From contig NZ_RQEP01000012.1 in assembly GCF_004770055.1 (NCBI RefSeq), positions 1 through 64,000 of the forward strand: a stretch of DNA of 64,000 nt, in the 5' to 3' direction. The translations under genes were made by a program, and so were the position numbers. Source of the DNA: Leptospira semungkisensis (lineage in GTDB: Bacteria; Spirochaetota; Leptospiria; Leptospirales; Leptospiraceae). Below, one piece after another: positions 50,828 through 59,874 of the stretch; position 1 is the first letter of the stretch; every line of letters starts with the position of its first letter. The notes below the pieces were generated by a model. It searched no databases and had not been told where the DNA came from. It saw nothing but the letters and a program-made list of their open reading frames with translations.

Positions 50828-53089
50828 TCACTTTTTTCCGCCGATCAGATTCAAAGCACTACCTGCCTTAAACCATTCGATCTGTTGCGCATTGTACGTG
50901 TGATTCACCTTGAATTCATCTTTGCTTCCGTCTTTATGATGCAAAGCCAAAGTAAGAGGAGTTCCTTCCTTGAAACCAGTCAACCCGAGAATGTCGATCT
51001 TGTCATCCTCCTGGATCTTATCGTAGTCCGCCTTATCTGCGAAGGTAAGAGCGAGCATACCTTGTTTCTTTAGATTGGTTTCATGGATACGGGCAAAAGA
51101 TTTTACGAGAACGGCGCGAACACCGAGGAATCTCGGCTCCATCGCAGCATGCTCTCTAGAAGATCCTTCTCCGTAGTTCTCATCTCCAACCACGATGGAC
51201 CCGATGCCTTTTGCCTTATATTGGCGTTGGACTTTCGGAACTTCATCGTAGGAACCATCCAACTGGTTCTTTACGCTATTGATCTTTTCGTTAAAGATAT
51301 TGGTAGCACCGATAAGAAGGTTATTAGAGATATTATCCAAATGTCCGCGGAATTTCAACCAAGGACCTGCCATGGAAATATGGTCCGTAGTACATTTTCC
51401 TTTTACTTTGATAAGAAGGTTGAGACCGGATAGATCCGTTCCTTCCCACTTAATGAAAGGAGAAAGAAGCTGCAAACGATTCGAGGTAGGGCTCACAATA
51501 ACTTGGATCCCGGACCCGTCCGCTGCAGGAGCCTGATATCCAGGGTCCTTTACATCGAATCCTTTCTTAGGCAATTCGTCACCATTCGGTGGATCCAGTT
51601 TAACCTTCTCCCCTTTCTCGTTTACAAGTGTATCATTGTTTGGATCGAAAGTGAGATCTCCTGCGATTGCAAGAGCAGTCACTAACTCAGGAGAAGCCAC
51701 GAAGGCGAATGTATTCGGATTTCCATCGTTCCTAGATTGGAAGTTACGATTGAAGGAATGTACAATCGTATTTTTCTCTTTCTTATCCGCGCCGACACGA
51801 GACCACATACCAATGCAAGGTCCACAAGCGTTCGCAAAAACCTTCGCGCCGATCTTTTCAAAAACCTTAATATACCCGTCTCTCTCAATTGTGAAACGGA
51901 CAAGCTCCGAACCAGGAGTAATCGTAAATTCAGCCTTCGGTTTTAAAGACTTCTCAGCGGCTTGATTAGCCAAGGAAGCAGCTCTTGCAATGTCTTCGTA
52001 AGAGGAATTCGTGCAAGAACCGATAAGACCAACTTCTACCTTAGTAGGCCAACCGTTCTTCTTAGCTTCTTCCTTCATTTTAGAAATCGGAGTCGCCAAA
52101 TCGGGAGTAAACGGCCCGTTCAAATGAGGCTCCAATTCTGAAAGATTGATCTCGATTACTTGATCGAAGAATTTTTCAGGATTTGCATAGATTTCTTGGT
52201 CAGCAGTTAGGTGTTCCTTCACACCGTTTGCGAGATCCGCTATATCTGCTCTGCCAGTGGAGCGCAAATATCTCTCCATAGATTCATCATAAGAGAAAGT
52301 AGAAGTGGTGGCGCCGATTTCCGCGCCCATGTTACAGATAGTTCCTTTTCCAGTGCAGGAAAGTGAAGTAGCTCCTTCTCCGAAATATTCTACAATGGCT
52401 CCGGTTCCACCTTTTACAGTCAGAACGCCAGCTACTTTTAGGATAACGTCTTTCGCAGAAGTCCAGCCGTTCAGTTTTCCGGTGAGTTTCACTCCGATCA
52501 ATTTTGGCCATTTCAACTCCCAAGGAAGTCCAGCCATCACGTCACAAGCATCAGCTCCACCGACTCCGATTGCTACCATTCCCAAGCCTCCGGCGTTTAC
52601 CGTATGAGAATCGGTCCCGATCATCATTCCGCCAGGAAATGCATAATTTTCTAATACTACTTGGTGAATGATCCCTGCACCTGGTTTCCAGAATCCGATC
52701 CCATACTTGTTTGAAACGGAAGAAAGGAAATCATAGACCTCTTTGTTCTCGGTAGAAGCCGAGGCAAGGTCGGAGGAAGAACCTTCTTTAGCTGTGATCA
52801 AATGGTCGCAGTGAACCGTGGAAGGAACTGCTACCTTATTACGACCAGCAGACATAAATTGCAAAAGAGCCATTTGGGCAGTTGCATCTTGCATTGCAAC
52901 TCGGTCGGGAGCAAAATCAACATAGGATTTTCCCCTTTCGAAGGTTGCGGTAGGAGTTCCTTCCCATAAATGAGAATAAAGAATCTTTTCAGTCAACGTT
53001 AAGGGGCGTCCGACCAACTCCCTTGCCTTCTTGACCAAGGACCCGAGTTTTTCATACCGGGCACGAATCATATCTATATCAAATGCCAT
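50828..53089 (-). CDS. acn: Aconitate hydratase (mitochondrial-type)
   Basis: A 753-aa aconitase. The [4Fe-4S] cysteines are in [12 protein letters not shown] and [11 protein letters not shown], with [11 protein letters not shown] and [14 protein letters not shown] in the first half and [19 protein letters not shown] in the swivel domain. Length and the order of domains match the mitochondrial/eukaryote-type enzyme rather than AcnB. It interconverts citrate and isocitrate in the TCA cycle. It is monocistronic, with a terminator at 50754-50786. Near-copies of the palindromic repeat are embedded at 50955 and 52950, encoding EGTP. Confidence 0.95.
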   Translation of the reverse strand: MAFDIDMIRARYEKLGSLVKKARELVGRPLTLTEKILYSHLWEGTPTATFERGKSYVDFAPDRVAMQDATAQMALLQFMSAGRNKVAVPSTVHCDHLITAKEGSSSDLASASTENKEVYDFLSSVSNKYGIGFWKPGAGIIHQVVLENYAFPGGMMIGTDSHTVNAGGLGMVAIGVGGADACDVMAGLPWELKWPKLIGVKLTGKLNGWTSAKDVILKVAGVLTVKGGTGAIVEYFGEGATSLSCTGKGTICNMGAEIGATTSTFSYDESMERYLRSTGRADIADLANGVKEHLTADQEIYANPEKFFDQVIEINLSELEPHLNGPFTPDLATPISKMKEEAKKNGWPTKVEVGLIGSCTNSSYEDIARAASLANQAAEKSLKPKAEFTITPGSELVRFTIERDGYIKVFEKIGAKVFANACGPCIGMWSRVGADKKEKNTIVHSFNRNFQSRNDGNPNTFAFVASPELVTALAIAGDLTFDPNNDTLVNEKGEKVKLDPPNGDELPKKGFDVKDPGYQAPAADGSGIQVIVSPTSNRLQLLSPFIKWEGTDLSGLNLLIKVKGKCTTDHISMAGPWLKFRGHLDNISNNLLIGATNIFNEKINSVKNQLDGSYDEVPKVQRQYKAKGIGSIVVGDENYGEGSSREHAAMEPRFLGVRAVLVKSFARIHETNLKKQGMLALTFADKADYDKIQEDDKIDILGLTGFKEGTPLTLALHHKDGSKDEFKVNHTYNAQQIEWFKAGSALNLIGGKK

Positions 53090-53262
53090 TTGTCATCTCC
53101 GATGATGGTTTCATCGTCTCTCAGGCATAGGGTGCTTGTATAGGATTTTTCCGCCAAAAGGACAATTTTGGCGATACGGAATATTTGTTTACTACTGACC
53201 TAGGTGAATTTTAAATTTTCTGCGAGGAGTTCCTTCCACCTGAGTAGAAAGAACGAATAAAC

Positions 53263-54282
53263 CTATCTCACAATCTGAATATCAACTCTTCTGCTTTTCT
53301 CTTTCGCGGCCTCTGAGCTTCCGCTCTTACCAAGTTGCTCTGAGCCCTTCGCTTCCAGTACTAATCGAGAAGTTTCTATCCCATTTCCCAGAAGGTAATC
53401 TCTAACCATTTCCGCTCTTAATCGGGAAACTTTCTGATTTGCTTCTTCAGACCCTTCCAAAGAAGCGTGGCCGACCAGAACGGCTTTGATATCAGAATGT
53501 TTTTTCAAAAGAAAACTTAAAGAATCCAATACCCTTCTGTGTGAGTGAGGAATCTTAATATCATTTTTATCGAAGAAGATCGGTGAAGACTGGATTTTAG
53601 ACGCAAGCTCAGCATCTTTTCCCTCTAACTTGGCCGGTTCCTTCTTTTCAGAAAGAAAATCGAAGATCCCTTTCTTTTCAGTGGAAGGAACTCCTTCAGA
53701 ATCCTTCTTCTCGACAACCTTTTGTTCTGCCTTAGAGGCTTTCTTCTTAGATTCTGCTACTTCCGGAGCAGAAATTTGAGAGCTTGGCTTCTTTCTAAAA
53801 GCATAATAGACCCCAATTCCAAACCCAAATAAGATAATTAGAGATAGAATGAGTACCGGAATGCGGCTTTGCTTCTTCGGTTGGCCAGCAGAAGGAGTTG
53901 GAATGTAACCGGAATAACCTTTCGAATGTAAATCTGAAGAATGTGGGACCACTAATCCAATTGCCTCGTCGTGAGAAGTATATTCTTCCTGATCGCCTCT
54001 AGAATGCGCCGATTTCTCAGCTGCCCATTTTCGAATTTCAGTTCGAAACCATTCATCTGCTTTTTCAGTAAACTTGTAGTTTTCTCGAATATACTCCATC
54101 GTCTTTTTTTCGATGTCAGTATAAGTATTATTATCCTTAACCGCACTTAGGAGCCTTTTTGCGTCATTGATGGAAATTCGCCCGTCCCTTTTACCAGCAG
54201 TAGCTTCATCCGCAAGCTCAACTAAGCCCCGGTCAAACTTCTTACCTTTGATAGTGACGTAATAATTTTGCTTTTTAGTCAT
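53263..54282 (-). CDS. OmpA-family protein with internal membrane anchor
   Basis: A 339-aa protein. The N-terminal 100 residues (VTIKGKKFDRGLVELADEAT, GRISINDAKRLLSAVKD, WFRTEIRKWAAEKSA) form a soluble domain without signal peptide. One helix (RIPVLILSLIILFGFGIGVYYAF, about 145-167) follows, then a Lys/Glu/Ser linker and an OmpA C-terminal domain (ILFDKN-like FFDKNDIKI, AVLVGHASLEGSEEANQKVSRLRAEMVRDYL, VLEAKGSEQLG). The layout is N-in with the peptidoglycan-binding domain in the periplasm, as in MotB-like or stator-like proteins. An exact palindromic repeat (53684) encodes Glu-Gly-Val-Pro-Ser in the linker. Confidence 0.83.
   Translation of the reverse strand: MTKKQNYYVTIKGKKFDRGLVELADEATAGKRDGRISINDAKRLLSAVKDNNTYTDIEKKTMEYIRENYKFTEKADEWFRTEIRKWAAEKSAHSRGDQEEYTSHDEAIGLVVPHSSDLHSKGYSGYIPTPSAGQPKKQSRIPVLILSLIILFGFGIGVYYAFRKKPSSQISAPEVAESKKKASKAEQKVVEKKDSEGVPSTEKKGIFDFLSEKKEPAKLEGKDAELASKIQSSPIFFDKNDIKIPHSHRRVLDSLSFLLKKHSDIKAVLVGHASLEGSEEANQKVSRLRAEMVRDYLLGNGIETSRLVLEAKGSEQLGKSGSSEAAKEKSRRVDIQIVR
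53684..53697 (+). repeat. 14-bp palindromic repeat, exact copy
   Basis: GAAGGAACTCCTTC in the linker of the OmpA-family gene, where an insertion is easily tolerated. Confidence 0.75.
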
Positions 54283-54472
54283 ACTTCCGGTCCATCTTCC
54301 AAGGATAAGGATCTTTTCATCTTACTAAAGCCGTCTTTCTTTGAATGACGGTTCTTAAAGTAATTCTTAAGGCGATCTCGGCAACTAAAGTTTTACAACG
54401 CCTAATTGGATTATCGAACCATCATATATACTTTCTTGATTCAAAATATACTAAATTAGTAGAATTCGCCCT

Positions 54473-55417
54473 TCAGATCTCACGCCAATATGGGCTAACT
54501 TCCTTAAGAGAAGTACACCCGAGTAAAACCATCAGAAGACGGTCTAACCCAATTGAGACTCCAGAACATTCGGGCAGTCCTTTTTCAAGGGCTTGTAGGA
54601 ACTCCTCATGGATGGGAAAAACTTCCTTCCCCAGTTTTTCCCTAGTCTTCTGTTCCTTTTCGAAGCGAGCTCTTTGCTCCCTTGGGTCTAGCAACTCGAA
54701 GAAAGCATTCGCCAGTTCAATATTTCCAAAATAAAGTTCGAATCTTTTCGCTACCCCGCCTTCAATTCTGGAGAGGGCTGCCATCTCAGGGGGGTAATCA
54801 TAGATGAATTGAAATTCCGCAGGAAATTTGGGTTCAATTAGATTTAGAAATATTAGAAAGAAGCAATCCTCGTACTCCATTTGCTCCAATGGCAAGTTAG
54901 TCAGAGCCAATTCCTTGATTTTAGATTCTAAAGTCTGTCTATCCCAATCGATATGCACGAAATCTTGAAGGAGTTCCTTCACAGATCTCCGCAAAAAAGG
55001 CCCACTCTGCATCGGGAGACTTAATTTTCGTGCTACGCTGCGAATCAAATCCTCAACAAGATCCATAGCTTGGCCTAAATTTGAACCAGCCTCATAGAAT
55101 TCTAGCATAAGGAACTCAGCGGTATGGAAGGAGCTCCCTCTTTCTCCCGATCTAAAGGTATGCGCTATTTCATACACCCTTTCTAAACCCAAAGATAATG
55201 CCTGTTTTAAGGAATATTCAGGAGAGGTAATTAGATAACCTTTCTCATTTTCTGAAGGAGAATTAACTAGGAAAGGATCGAGATACGGTTCCATTCCAGG
55301 GATTTTCTTAAGGGCTGGCGTATCAATTTCCAGGAACTGCTTTTCTGTAAAAAAAGTTCGAATCGCTTGCAAAAACTGAGATCGCTGAGATAAGATTTCC
55401 AGATTAGTTAAATTCAT
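54473..55417 (-). CDS. epmA: EF-P beta-lysine ligase
   Basis: A 314-aa class II lysyl-tRNA-synthetase-like protein without the anticodon domain, the EpmA (PoxA/GenX) form. Motif 2 region is RSGERGSSFHTAEFLMLEFYEAG, and motif 3 region is ECSGVSIGLDRLLMVLLG. TPALKKIPGMEPYLDPF and YLITSPEYSLKQALS are typical. It attaches beta-lysine to Lys of EF-P. The substrate EF-P with tip Lys33 and a lysine 2,3-aminomutase are elsewhere in the window. An exact repeat copy (54967) encodes Lys-Glu-Leu-Leu. The start is ATG 55415-55417. Confidence 0.92.
   Translation of the reverse strand: MNLTNLEILSQRSQFLQAIRTFFTEKQFLEIDTPALKKIPGMEPYLDPFLVNSPSENEKGYLITSPEYSLKQALSLGLERVYEIAHTFRSGERGSSFHTAEFLMLEFYEAGSNLGQAMDLVEDLIRSVARKLSLPMQSGPFLRRSVKELLQDFVHIDWDRQTLESKIKELALTNLPLEQMEYEDCFFLIFLNLIEPKFPAEFQFIYDYPPEMAALSRIEGGVAKRFELYFGNIELANAFFELLDPREQRARFEKEQKTREKLGKEVFPIHEEFLQALEKGLPECSGVSIGLDRLLMVLLGCTSLKEVSPYWREI
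54967..54980 (+). repeat. 14-bp palindromic repeat, exact copy
   Basis: GAAGGAGTTCCTTC inside epmA, read in a different frame (Lys-Glu-Leu-Leu) from the copies in the glycosyltransferase and OmpA-family genes. Confidence 0.75.
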
Positions 55418-55476
55418 GTTACTTAGTTCAGTAGCAAAAGAGAGATTCTTTGCTCTTTCATTAGAAGGAACTCCTC

Positions 55477-55803
55477 ATGGAGAACATTAGAAAATATACT
55501 TACTTTGAAATAAGAAAAAAACCAAAGGTTGTAGAAATCGAAGCTATTTTTTCAGAGATGAACGAGCAAATTATAAATGAACTTCGATCAGTCTTAGCGA
55601 TGGCCTTCTACGAAACAAATCGACATGTGAAATTAGATATGTCGAAATTCGGGAGCCTGCCCTTTTCAGTTATTGAAAAATTAATCAAATTCGCATTGGA
55701 TCTCAGGGAAAAAAATCGCGTTTTCATTTTATCCAAACCGGCTCCTCAAATTCGAAAATACATTCAAACCTTCGCTTTAGATCAATTACTACTTATCCTC
55801 TGA
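55477..55803 (+). CDS. STAS-domain protein (anti-sigma-antagonist-like)
   Basis: A 108-aa protein with a STAS-like pattern: KPKVVEIEAIFSEMNEQIINELRSVL, HVKLDMSKFGSLPFSVIEKLIKFALDLREKNRVFIL, PAPQIRKYIQTFALDQLLLIL. The usual D-[SL]-S-x-x-x-x-DSSG is DMSKFGSLPFS, so the phospho-acceptor could be the Ser of SLPFS but this is unsure. Such proteins act in partner-switching with anti-sigma kinases; none is adjacent. The start ATG is preceded by GAAGGAACTCCTC, a near-copy of the palindromic repeat, whose AAGGA serves as ribosome-binding site. Its end overlaps the convergent gene by 15 bases. Confidence 0.75.
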   Translation: MENIRKYTYFEIRKKPKVVEIEAIFSEMNEQIINELRSVLAMAFYETNRHVKLDMSKFGSLPFSVIEKLIKFALDLREKNRVFILSKPAPQIRKYIQTFALDQLLLIL

Positions 55804-56229
55804 TCGACGCCCCCGCTCTGGTAATTTCCAGGCATGAAACGCAAGCTTCAGCCCAAGATTTCCAATTAGCAGCAATGTCTTAGGGCTTAGCACGGATTCA
55901 TCCATGCTTCCATTATTATATTCTACTGAACAATATAGGATTACATTATATTTCGCACAAATGCTTTGAAATTCCTTTCGGCGAGGAGCAATTCTTTCAA
56001 GAAGTTCCCAGATATGATCTTCTAAAGGAAGGTTTGCATCTTTCTTCGAATGTATTTGCCAAAGAGGAGAAGTGATTGGCGCACCAGAAATGGAAGGAAC
56101 TCCTTTATGGACTGATAAGTCGGGACGTATACCTAATTCGCGAGTCAGGTTTTGAACATCAAGCCCCGGATTGGAAATTGCAATGAGTGCCCAGCTTCTT
56201 GGAAATGACGGACTGTCCGTTTTCATCAA
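55789..56229 (-). CDS. DUF4279 protein
   Basis: A 146-aa soluble protein. SWALIAISNPGLDVQNLTRELGIRPDLSVHKG, SPLWQIHSKKDANLPLEDHIWELLERIAPRRKEF and a hydrophobic VILYCSVEYNNGS strand fit DUF4279, which is often found near immunity-type genes. Function unknown. It carries a repeat near-copy at 56093, encoding Lys-Gly-Val-Pro-Ser. It overlaps the STAS gene tail-to-tail by 15 bases. Confidence 0.72.
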   Translation of the reverse strand: MMKTDSPSFPRSWALIAISNPGLDVQNLTRELGIRPDLSVHKGVPSISGAPITSPLWQIHSKKDANLPLEDHIWELLERIAPRRKEFQSICAKYNVILYCSVEYNNGSMDESVLSPKTLLLIGNLGLKLAFHAWKLPERGRRSEDK

Positions 56230-56451
56230 CTGCCTAAAATACGCCTTAAAAGACTAATATATGAAAAAACTACAAAATCCCGCCCAGCATCCATTCGGAA
56301 ATTGGAAAGAAAAGCCTATCTTATCGATTTTCAAGATCGGTAACTTTTCATCAATTGATTTAAAAATTCATTTTTTGCTATGTAGCATTTTTGATGCGAA
56401 TAATATGTTGTAATGAGGTTAAATTTAACATCCAATAATCCCGAGGCACTT

Positions 56452-57177
56452 ATGAAGAACATTTTGGTAATTGAAGACGATCCGGACATCGGTAATTTAA
56501 TCCGTAAGTCCTTGGATTCTGCTCATTACCGAACTACTATTCAGACCTCCGGAGAAGAAGGGCTTAAATATTATAAAGCAAATCATCCTGATTTGTTAAT
56601 CCTTGACCTTTCCCTTCCAGACATAGATGGAATGGACGTATGCCGAACTGTTCGTCGAAATGATGAAAACACGCCTATTTTTATTGTTACTGCAAGAAAC
56701 GAAGAGATCGATCGAATCATGGGCCTTGAACTGGGCGCAGATGATTATATAACAAAGCCATTTTCCGTTAGAGAATTAAAAACCAGGGTCGATGTCTTCT
56801 TTCGTCGATGGGATAAAAAAGCTGGAATTAAGCCAAATATCGGAAGTGGCGGAGAAATTATAAGAGGCTCTCTAAAAATCGATCCTGTTCGCCGCAGAGT
56901 GACTTTAAAAGACCAAGTAATCAATATCTCGCGTAAAGAATTTGACATCCTGCAACTAATGGCAACTTCACCTGGAAAAGTTTTTTCTAGAGAAATGATC
57001 CTCGAAGCAGTTTGGGGGATGGAGTGGGATGGTTTTGAGAGAATGATCGACTCTCATATCAAGAGAATTCGATCCAAGCTCGAGAAGAATTCGGCTCAAC
57101 CTGAATGGATTGAAACGATTTGGGGGATCGGTTATAGATTCACCGATAATTATGATAATATTGTAATTCTAGATTAG
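56452..57177 (+). CDS. OmpR-family response regulator (orphan)
   Basis: A 241-aa regulator from ATG 56452 ([14 protein letters not shown]), preceded by GAGG; an in-frame ATG 13 codons upstream is less likely. The receiver has the acidic pocket (EDD), phospho-Asp in [12 protein letters not shown] and Lys in ITKPFS. The winged-helix DNA-binding domain follows, with [34 protein letters not shown] and a C-terminal IRSKLEKN...[12 protein letters not shown]. No kinase gene is adjacent. A perfect 26-bp palindrome follows the stop at 57231. Confidence 0.93.
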   Translation: MKNILVIEDDPDIGNLIRKSLDSAHYRTTIQTSGEEGLKYYKANHPDLLILDLSLPDIDGMDVCRTVRRNDENTPIFIVTARNEEIDRIMGLELGADDYITKPFSVRELKTRVDVFFRRWDKKAGIKPNIGSGGEIIRGSLKIDPVRRRVTLKDQVINISRKEFDILQLMATSPGKVFSREMILEAVWGMEWDGFERMIDSHIKRIRSKLEKNSAQPEWIETIWGIGYRFTDNYDNIVILD

Positions 57178-57230
57178 CTTCAATATATCAGGGCTAATGG
57201 CCCAAGTTTGAAATTGCTATCTTTTAGGTC

Positions 57231-57256
57231 AAAGAGGAAGGAACTCCTTCCTCTTT
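57231..57256. terminator. 26-bp perfect palindrome containing the repeat; possible terminator
   Basis: Arms AAAGAGGAAGGA and TCCTTCCTCTTT flank AC. The core 57237-57250 is an exact GAAGGAACTCCTTC copy, here extended by 6 bp of extra pairing on each side. It lies 53 bp after the response regulator stop and ends in TTTT, so it may act as a terminator on both strands. Confidence 0.6.
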
Positions 57257-57333
57257 TGCGTTATACGTCCCTAAACTAAAATAAATTTTCCAAAAAATCT
57301 AACCAATCTGACATTTCTTTACCTGTCTTTCAT

Positions 57334-57897
57334 ATGAACAAAATGAAAAACAAGTCGTCTTTCTATAAATCCATCTCAAGAAATATTTCGATTAGGAATC
57401 GTTCGTCAAGATTACGCCCTGTCTCCACTCTCTTAATTCCTCCTCATTTAGAAAAGTTCGTAAGATGTCATGGAGTAACTCGCTTATTAAGAGAAATGTT
57501 AAAAGTTCAGCGAAGCATTCTCATAACGGCAAAAAGAATGAATAACTATTCTGCAAACGTAAGATATCAGAGAGTTAGAGAACAAAATATAGAAGGAAGG
57601 TATATAAAGTTCAACTTTCGGCCGGCGCAAAATGATTGGGCTCTGCTTCGAAATTTAGCTATTGGCCACGGAGTTTCAATGTGCTTTTTATTTGTGTTTT
57701 TAGTAGAGGAATATAAGCAGAAGCAATTCTCAAAAGATAATAAAGTAATTTGGAAAATTAAAACCAAAATCTCCTTAAATGTAAAGGCCGGCATTCTTCT
57801 TCGAGAATTATGGGTATTAGAATATACGGAAGTAAACATAGATCAAATCGGTGCTTTATATTTGCGAGGACCTACAGATCCAAAATTGGCTTCGTAG
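57334..57897 (+). CDS. DUF1564 family protein
   Basis: A 187-aa protein with the DUF1564 pattern that I know only from Leptospira: STLLIPPHLEKFVRCHGVTRLLREMLK, RYQRVREQNIEGRYIKFNFRPAQNDWALLRNLAIGHGVSMCFLFVFLVE. The basic N-terminus (KKMKNKSS, ISRNISIRNRSSRLR) and a ribbon-helix-like STLLIP stretch suggest DNA binding. Leptospira usually has many copies, often near mobile or plasticity regions. Function unproven. The start may be ATG 57334 or the in-frame ATG three codons later. Confidence 0.75.
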   Translation: MNKMKNKSSFYKSISRNISIRNRSSRLRPVSTLLIPPHLEKFVRCHGVTRLLREMLKVQRSILITAKRMNNYSANVRYQRVREQNIEGRYIKFNFRPAQNDWALLRNLAIGHGVSMCFLFVFLVEEYKQKQFSKDNKVIWKIKTKISLNVKAGILLRELWVLEYTEVNIDQIGALYLRGPTDPKLAS

Positions 57898-57916
57898 AAA
57901 GTTAAAGCGCTTTAAT

Positions 57917-58225
57917 TTAAAAATTTAGTTCAAAAAGTCGATCCGCTGACTTTGCATATTCTAAATCAAAATTAGAAATCCCGTTTAAGGAATGAGTGAA
58001 TATTTCGACTTTAACAGATCCATAGGTAAGAAGTATTTCAGGGTGATGATCCATCTCGTCCGCAAGTTTCCCGAGATCGCTTACAAGGCTTACGCAATCT
58101 GCGTATTTCTTTAAATTGTAGATTCTTTGGATTTTTGGTTCGTTCATATTGTTAACGATCACCCAAAATTGCGGGAGTTCCTTCCGTAACTCCTCAACAG
58201 AAAGTAATCGCGGAGCACTACCCAT
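57917..58225 (-). CDS. phhB: Pterin-4-alpha-carbinolamine dehydratase
   Basis: A 102-aa protein. The catalytic stretch is ADEMDHHPEILLTYGSVKVEIFTH, followed by SNFDLEYAKSAD. It dehydrates pterin carbinolamine, recycling tetrahydropterin, or acts as a molybdopterin-related helper. Length is normal. No phenylalanine hydroxylase is near. The start overlaps nothing and a repeat near-copy lies inside (58171). Confidence 0.88.
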   Translation of the reverse strand: MGSAPRLLSVEELRKELPQFWVIVNNMNEPKIQRIYNLKKYADCVSLVSDLGKLADEMDHHPEILLTYGSVKVEIFTHSLNGISNFDLEYAKSADRLFELNF

Positions 58226-58242
58226 CGAATTTACCGAAAAAG

Positions 58243-58665
58243 TTACAGAACCTTTTTCAAGGCTTGCTTAATCTTCTCAGCATCGTCAATTGCGCCATTA
58301 GAAAGAGAACCAGCTCTAGCCATTAAATTAACAGCCCCATCCATTCTTGCCTTTAGTTCTTCGATTTTATGAAGCTGATCATTTAAGAAGGCAAGCTTTG
58401 ACTCAATTTCCATTTCCTTACGCTCTAAAAGGAGTTTGTAATTCTCGAGTTCTTGGATCTTTTTTCGAGTTTTCTTCGCTTCGCTATCAACGTCTTTTCT
58501 GTAATATTTCTCTAATTCTTTCTCTGCCTGCGAATGGCGATCCGCTTCGGCCTTGAATTCTTTTTTAAGATGTTTCAACGCTTGTCGATACGCGCGATTG
58601 TATATTCTTTGCTTTTGAGTTCTGCGGATTTTAGCAATTTTAGAAATTAAATTCATGCCATTCAC
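58243..58665 (-). CDS. Coiled-coil protein, 140 aa
   Basis: Unknown family. Basic N-terminus (KIAKIRRTQKQRIYNRAYRQALKHLKKEF), then a long coiled coil (AEKELEKYYRKDVDSEAKKTRKKIQELENYKLLLERKEMEIE) and a C-terminal helix (DGAVNLMARAGSLSNGAIDDAEKIKQAL). It carries no signal peptide or membrane helix. A basic coiled coil of this size could bind nucleic acid or scaffold a partner. The gap to phhB is 17 bp, so they may be co-transcribed. Confidence 0.6.
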   Translation of the reverse strand: MNGMNLISKIAKIRRTQKQRIYNRAYRQALKHLKKEFKAEADRHSQAEKELEKYYRKDVDSEAKKTRKKIQELENYKLLLERKEMEIESKLAFLNDQLHKIEELKARMDGAVNLMARAGSLSNGAIDDAEKIKQALKKVL

Positions 58666-58891
58666 CTTAAGTTATAATCAACAGGAATGGTTTCGCTTGA
58701 AATGAGGCCTTCATATCTTTTCCAGAAGATTCCTCTTTCGCCATTTTCCCAGTTAGACCACTTTTATCGACTTATTTATCCCGATCCTTCCATTTAAGGC
58801 CCGCAATTTTTACGAATCAATGATTTCCGAATGTAAAATTCTTGAAATTGAAGATATATACCATCATAAAAGTCCATGGAGGAACGTTCTT

Positions 58892-59170
58892 ATGTCTAAA
58901 GCTGACAGTTTAAGCGAGGAACTCCAAATCTTAAAAGATAAGGCCAAGAAAATAACTGGAAAGGCCAGGGAGGAATACTTGGAACATGTATCAGATCTAA
59001 AAGAAAAATTAAAGCAAGTCACTGGGGAAACCAGCGAAAAAGCAAAGCAGATCATTGATGAAACAGGAGCTTATATAAAGGAAAATCCGCAAAAAGCAAC
59101 CTTGATTGGCTTAGGTGTTGGCGTCGGAATCGGTGTCATCATCGGAATGTTAATCGGTCGCAGAAAATAA
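58892..59170 (+). CDS. DUF883-like membrane-tethered protein (YqjD type)
   Basis: A 92-aa protein from ATG 58892, preceded by GGAGGAA; the frame reaches 58820 without such a signal. Heptad-like [36 protein letters not shown], then [28 protein letters not shown], is the DUF883/YqjD pattern: an elongated helical domain with a C-terminal glycine-rich helix. In enterobacteria YqjD is an inner-membrane ribosome-associated stress protein. It is followed by two further small genes in a yqjDE-like order. Confidence 0.8.
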   Translation: MSKADSLSEELQILKDKAKKITGKAREEYLEHVSDLKEKLKQVTGETSEKAKQIIDETGAYIKENPQKATLIGLGVGVGIGVIIGMLIGRRK

Positions 59171-59182
59171 TCGGAACTACGC

Positions 59183-59569
59183 TTGGCCTCCAATAAAACC
59201 AGTTCGGAAGAAACTTCCCACCAGGATAGTAGTAATCAGCAGGATGGTTCCTCGTTCATTAATTTTGAGCTGAAGGAACACCTGCTCGCATTTATTAACT
59301 CTATCGCTGAATACTTTGAAACCTTATTCCTATACGCCAAAAAGATAGCAGTTGAGCAGATTGTTAACGGGGTCCAAGCCTATTTATTTTTAAAGGTAGG
59401 CTTGTTCTTCATTAGCCTTAGCGTATTATTCTTGCTAGGCGCCTTTTTCCTCTTTCTGCAGAGATACTTTGGCGGAGATCCTTTGCCAGCTCTGCTCGGG
59501 ACCGGTGGGTTATGTTTTGGAATATCAATTATCTCATTTATATTAGTCGCACGGAAGTTCAAAGGCTGA
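59183..59569 (+). CDS. Phage-holin-superfamily III-like membrane protein (YqjE type)
   Basis: A 128-aa protein from TTG 59183. A polar Ser/Gln N-terminus, an amphipathic segment (INFELKEHLLAFINSIAEYFETLFLYAKKIAVEQI) and two hydrophobic helices (FLKVGLFFISLSVLFLLGAFFLFLQ, LGTGGLCFGISIISFILVA) fit DUF1469/YqjE. It lies 12 bases after the DUF883 gene. Its role is unknown; the pair is usually linked to stress or membrane shape. Confidence 0.75.
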   Translation: MASNKTSSEETSHQDSSNQQDGSSFINFELKEHLLAFINSIAEYFETLFLYAKKIAVEQIVNGVQAYLFLKVGLFFISLSVLFLLGAFFLFLQRYFGGDPLPALLGTGGLCFGISIISFILVARKFKG

Positions 59570-59574
59570 GGTAA

Positions 59575-59588
59575 GAAGGAACTCCTTC
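59575..59588 (+). repeat. 14-bp palindromic repeat, exact copy at a ribosome-binding site
   Basis: GAAGGAACTCCTTC four bases before the ATG at 59592; its AAGGA is the only Shine-Dalgarno-like sequence upstream, at 11 bases spacing. Confidence 0.75.
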
Positions 59589-59591
59589 CGT

Positions 59592-59864
59592 ATGAACAAA
59601 AAACCATCTCCCGGAGATATCTTTAAACTAAATCCACTTTCAGGGGATGACTATACCCCTTGGAAAGAACCTTCAGAAATGAGCAAAGAGGAGCTCCTAC
59701 TCTATCTCCAAATCAAAAAGCTCCAAGTTAGACTTAGTTTTGAACGTCTACAATCCTCGATTAGCTATACAGGAATGCTACTTGAGGCTTTCCAAAGCCT
59801 CGGATTGCAAGAATGGGTGCTAAACTGGCTAAACCAGCAAGCCTTTAGCCAAACGGAAAGCTAG
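59592..59864 (+). CDS. Small soluble protein, third gene of the yqjDE-like unit
   Basis: A 90-aa protein without a recognised family. SEMSKEELLLYLQIKKLQVRLSFERLQSSISYTGMLLEAFQSLG forms two amphipathic helices; the rest is polar. It follows the holin-like gene by 22 bases that include a palindromic repeat copy, which supplies its ribosome-binding site. Its TAG stop lies in a second, diverged repeat copy (59861-59874), which fills the 10-bp gap to the convergent pyk stop. Confidence 0.65.
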   Translation: MNKKPSPGDIFKLNPLSGDDYTPWKEPSEMSKEELLLYLQIKKLQVRLSFERLQSSISYTGMLLEAFQSLGLQEWVLNWLNQQAFSQTES

Positions 59865-59874
59865 GAGTTCCTTC

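Noticed and set aside
54345..54734. Plus-strand frame of 129 codons
   Set aside because: It overlaps the 3' end of epmA on the other strand and has no family pattern.
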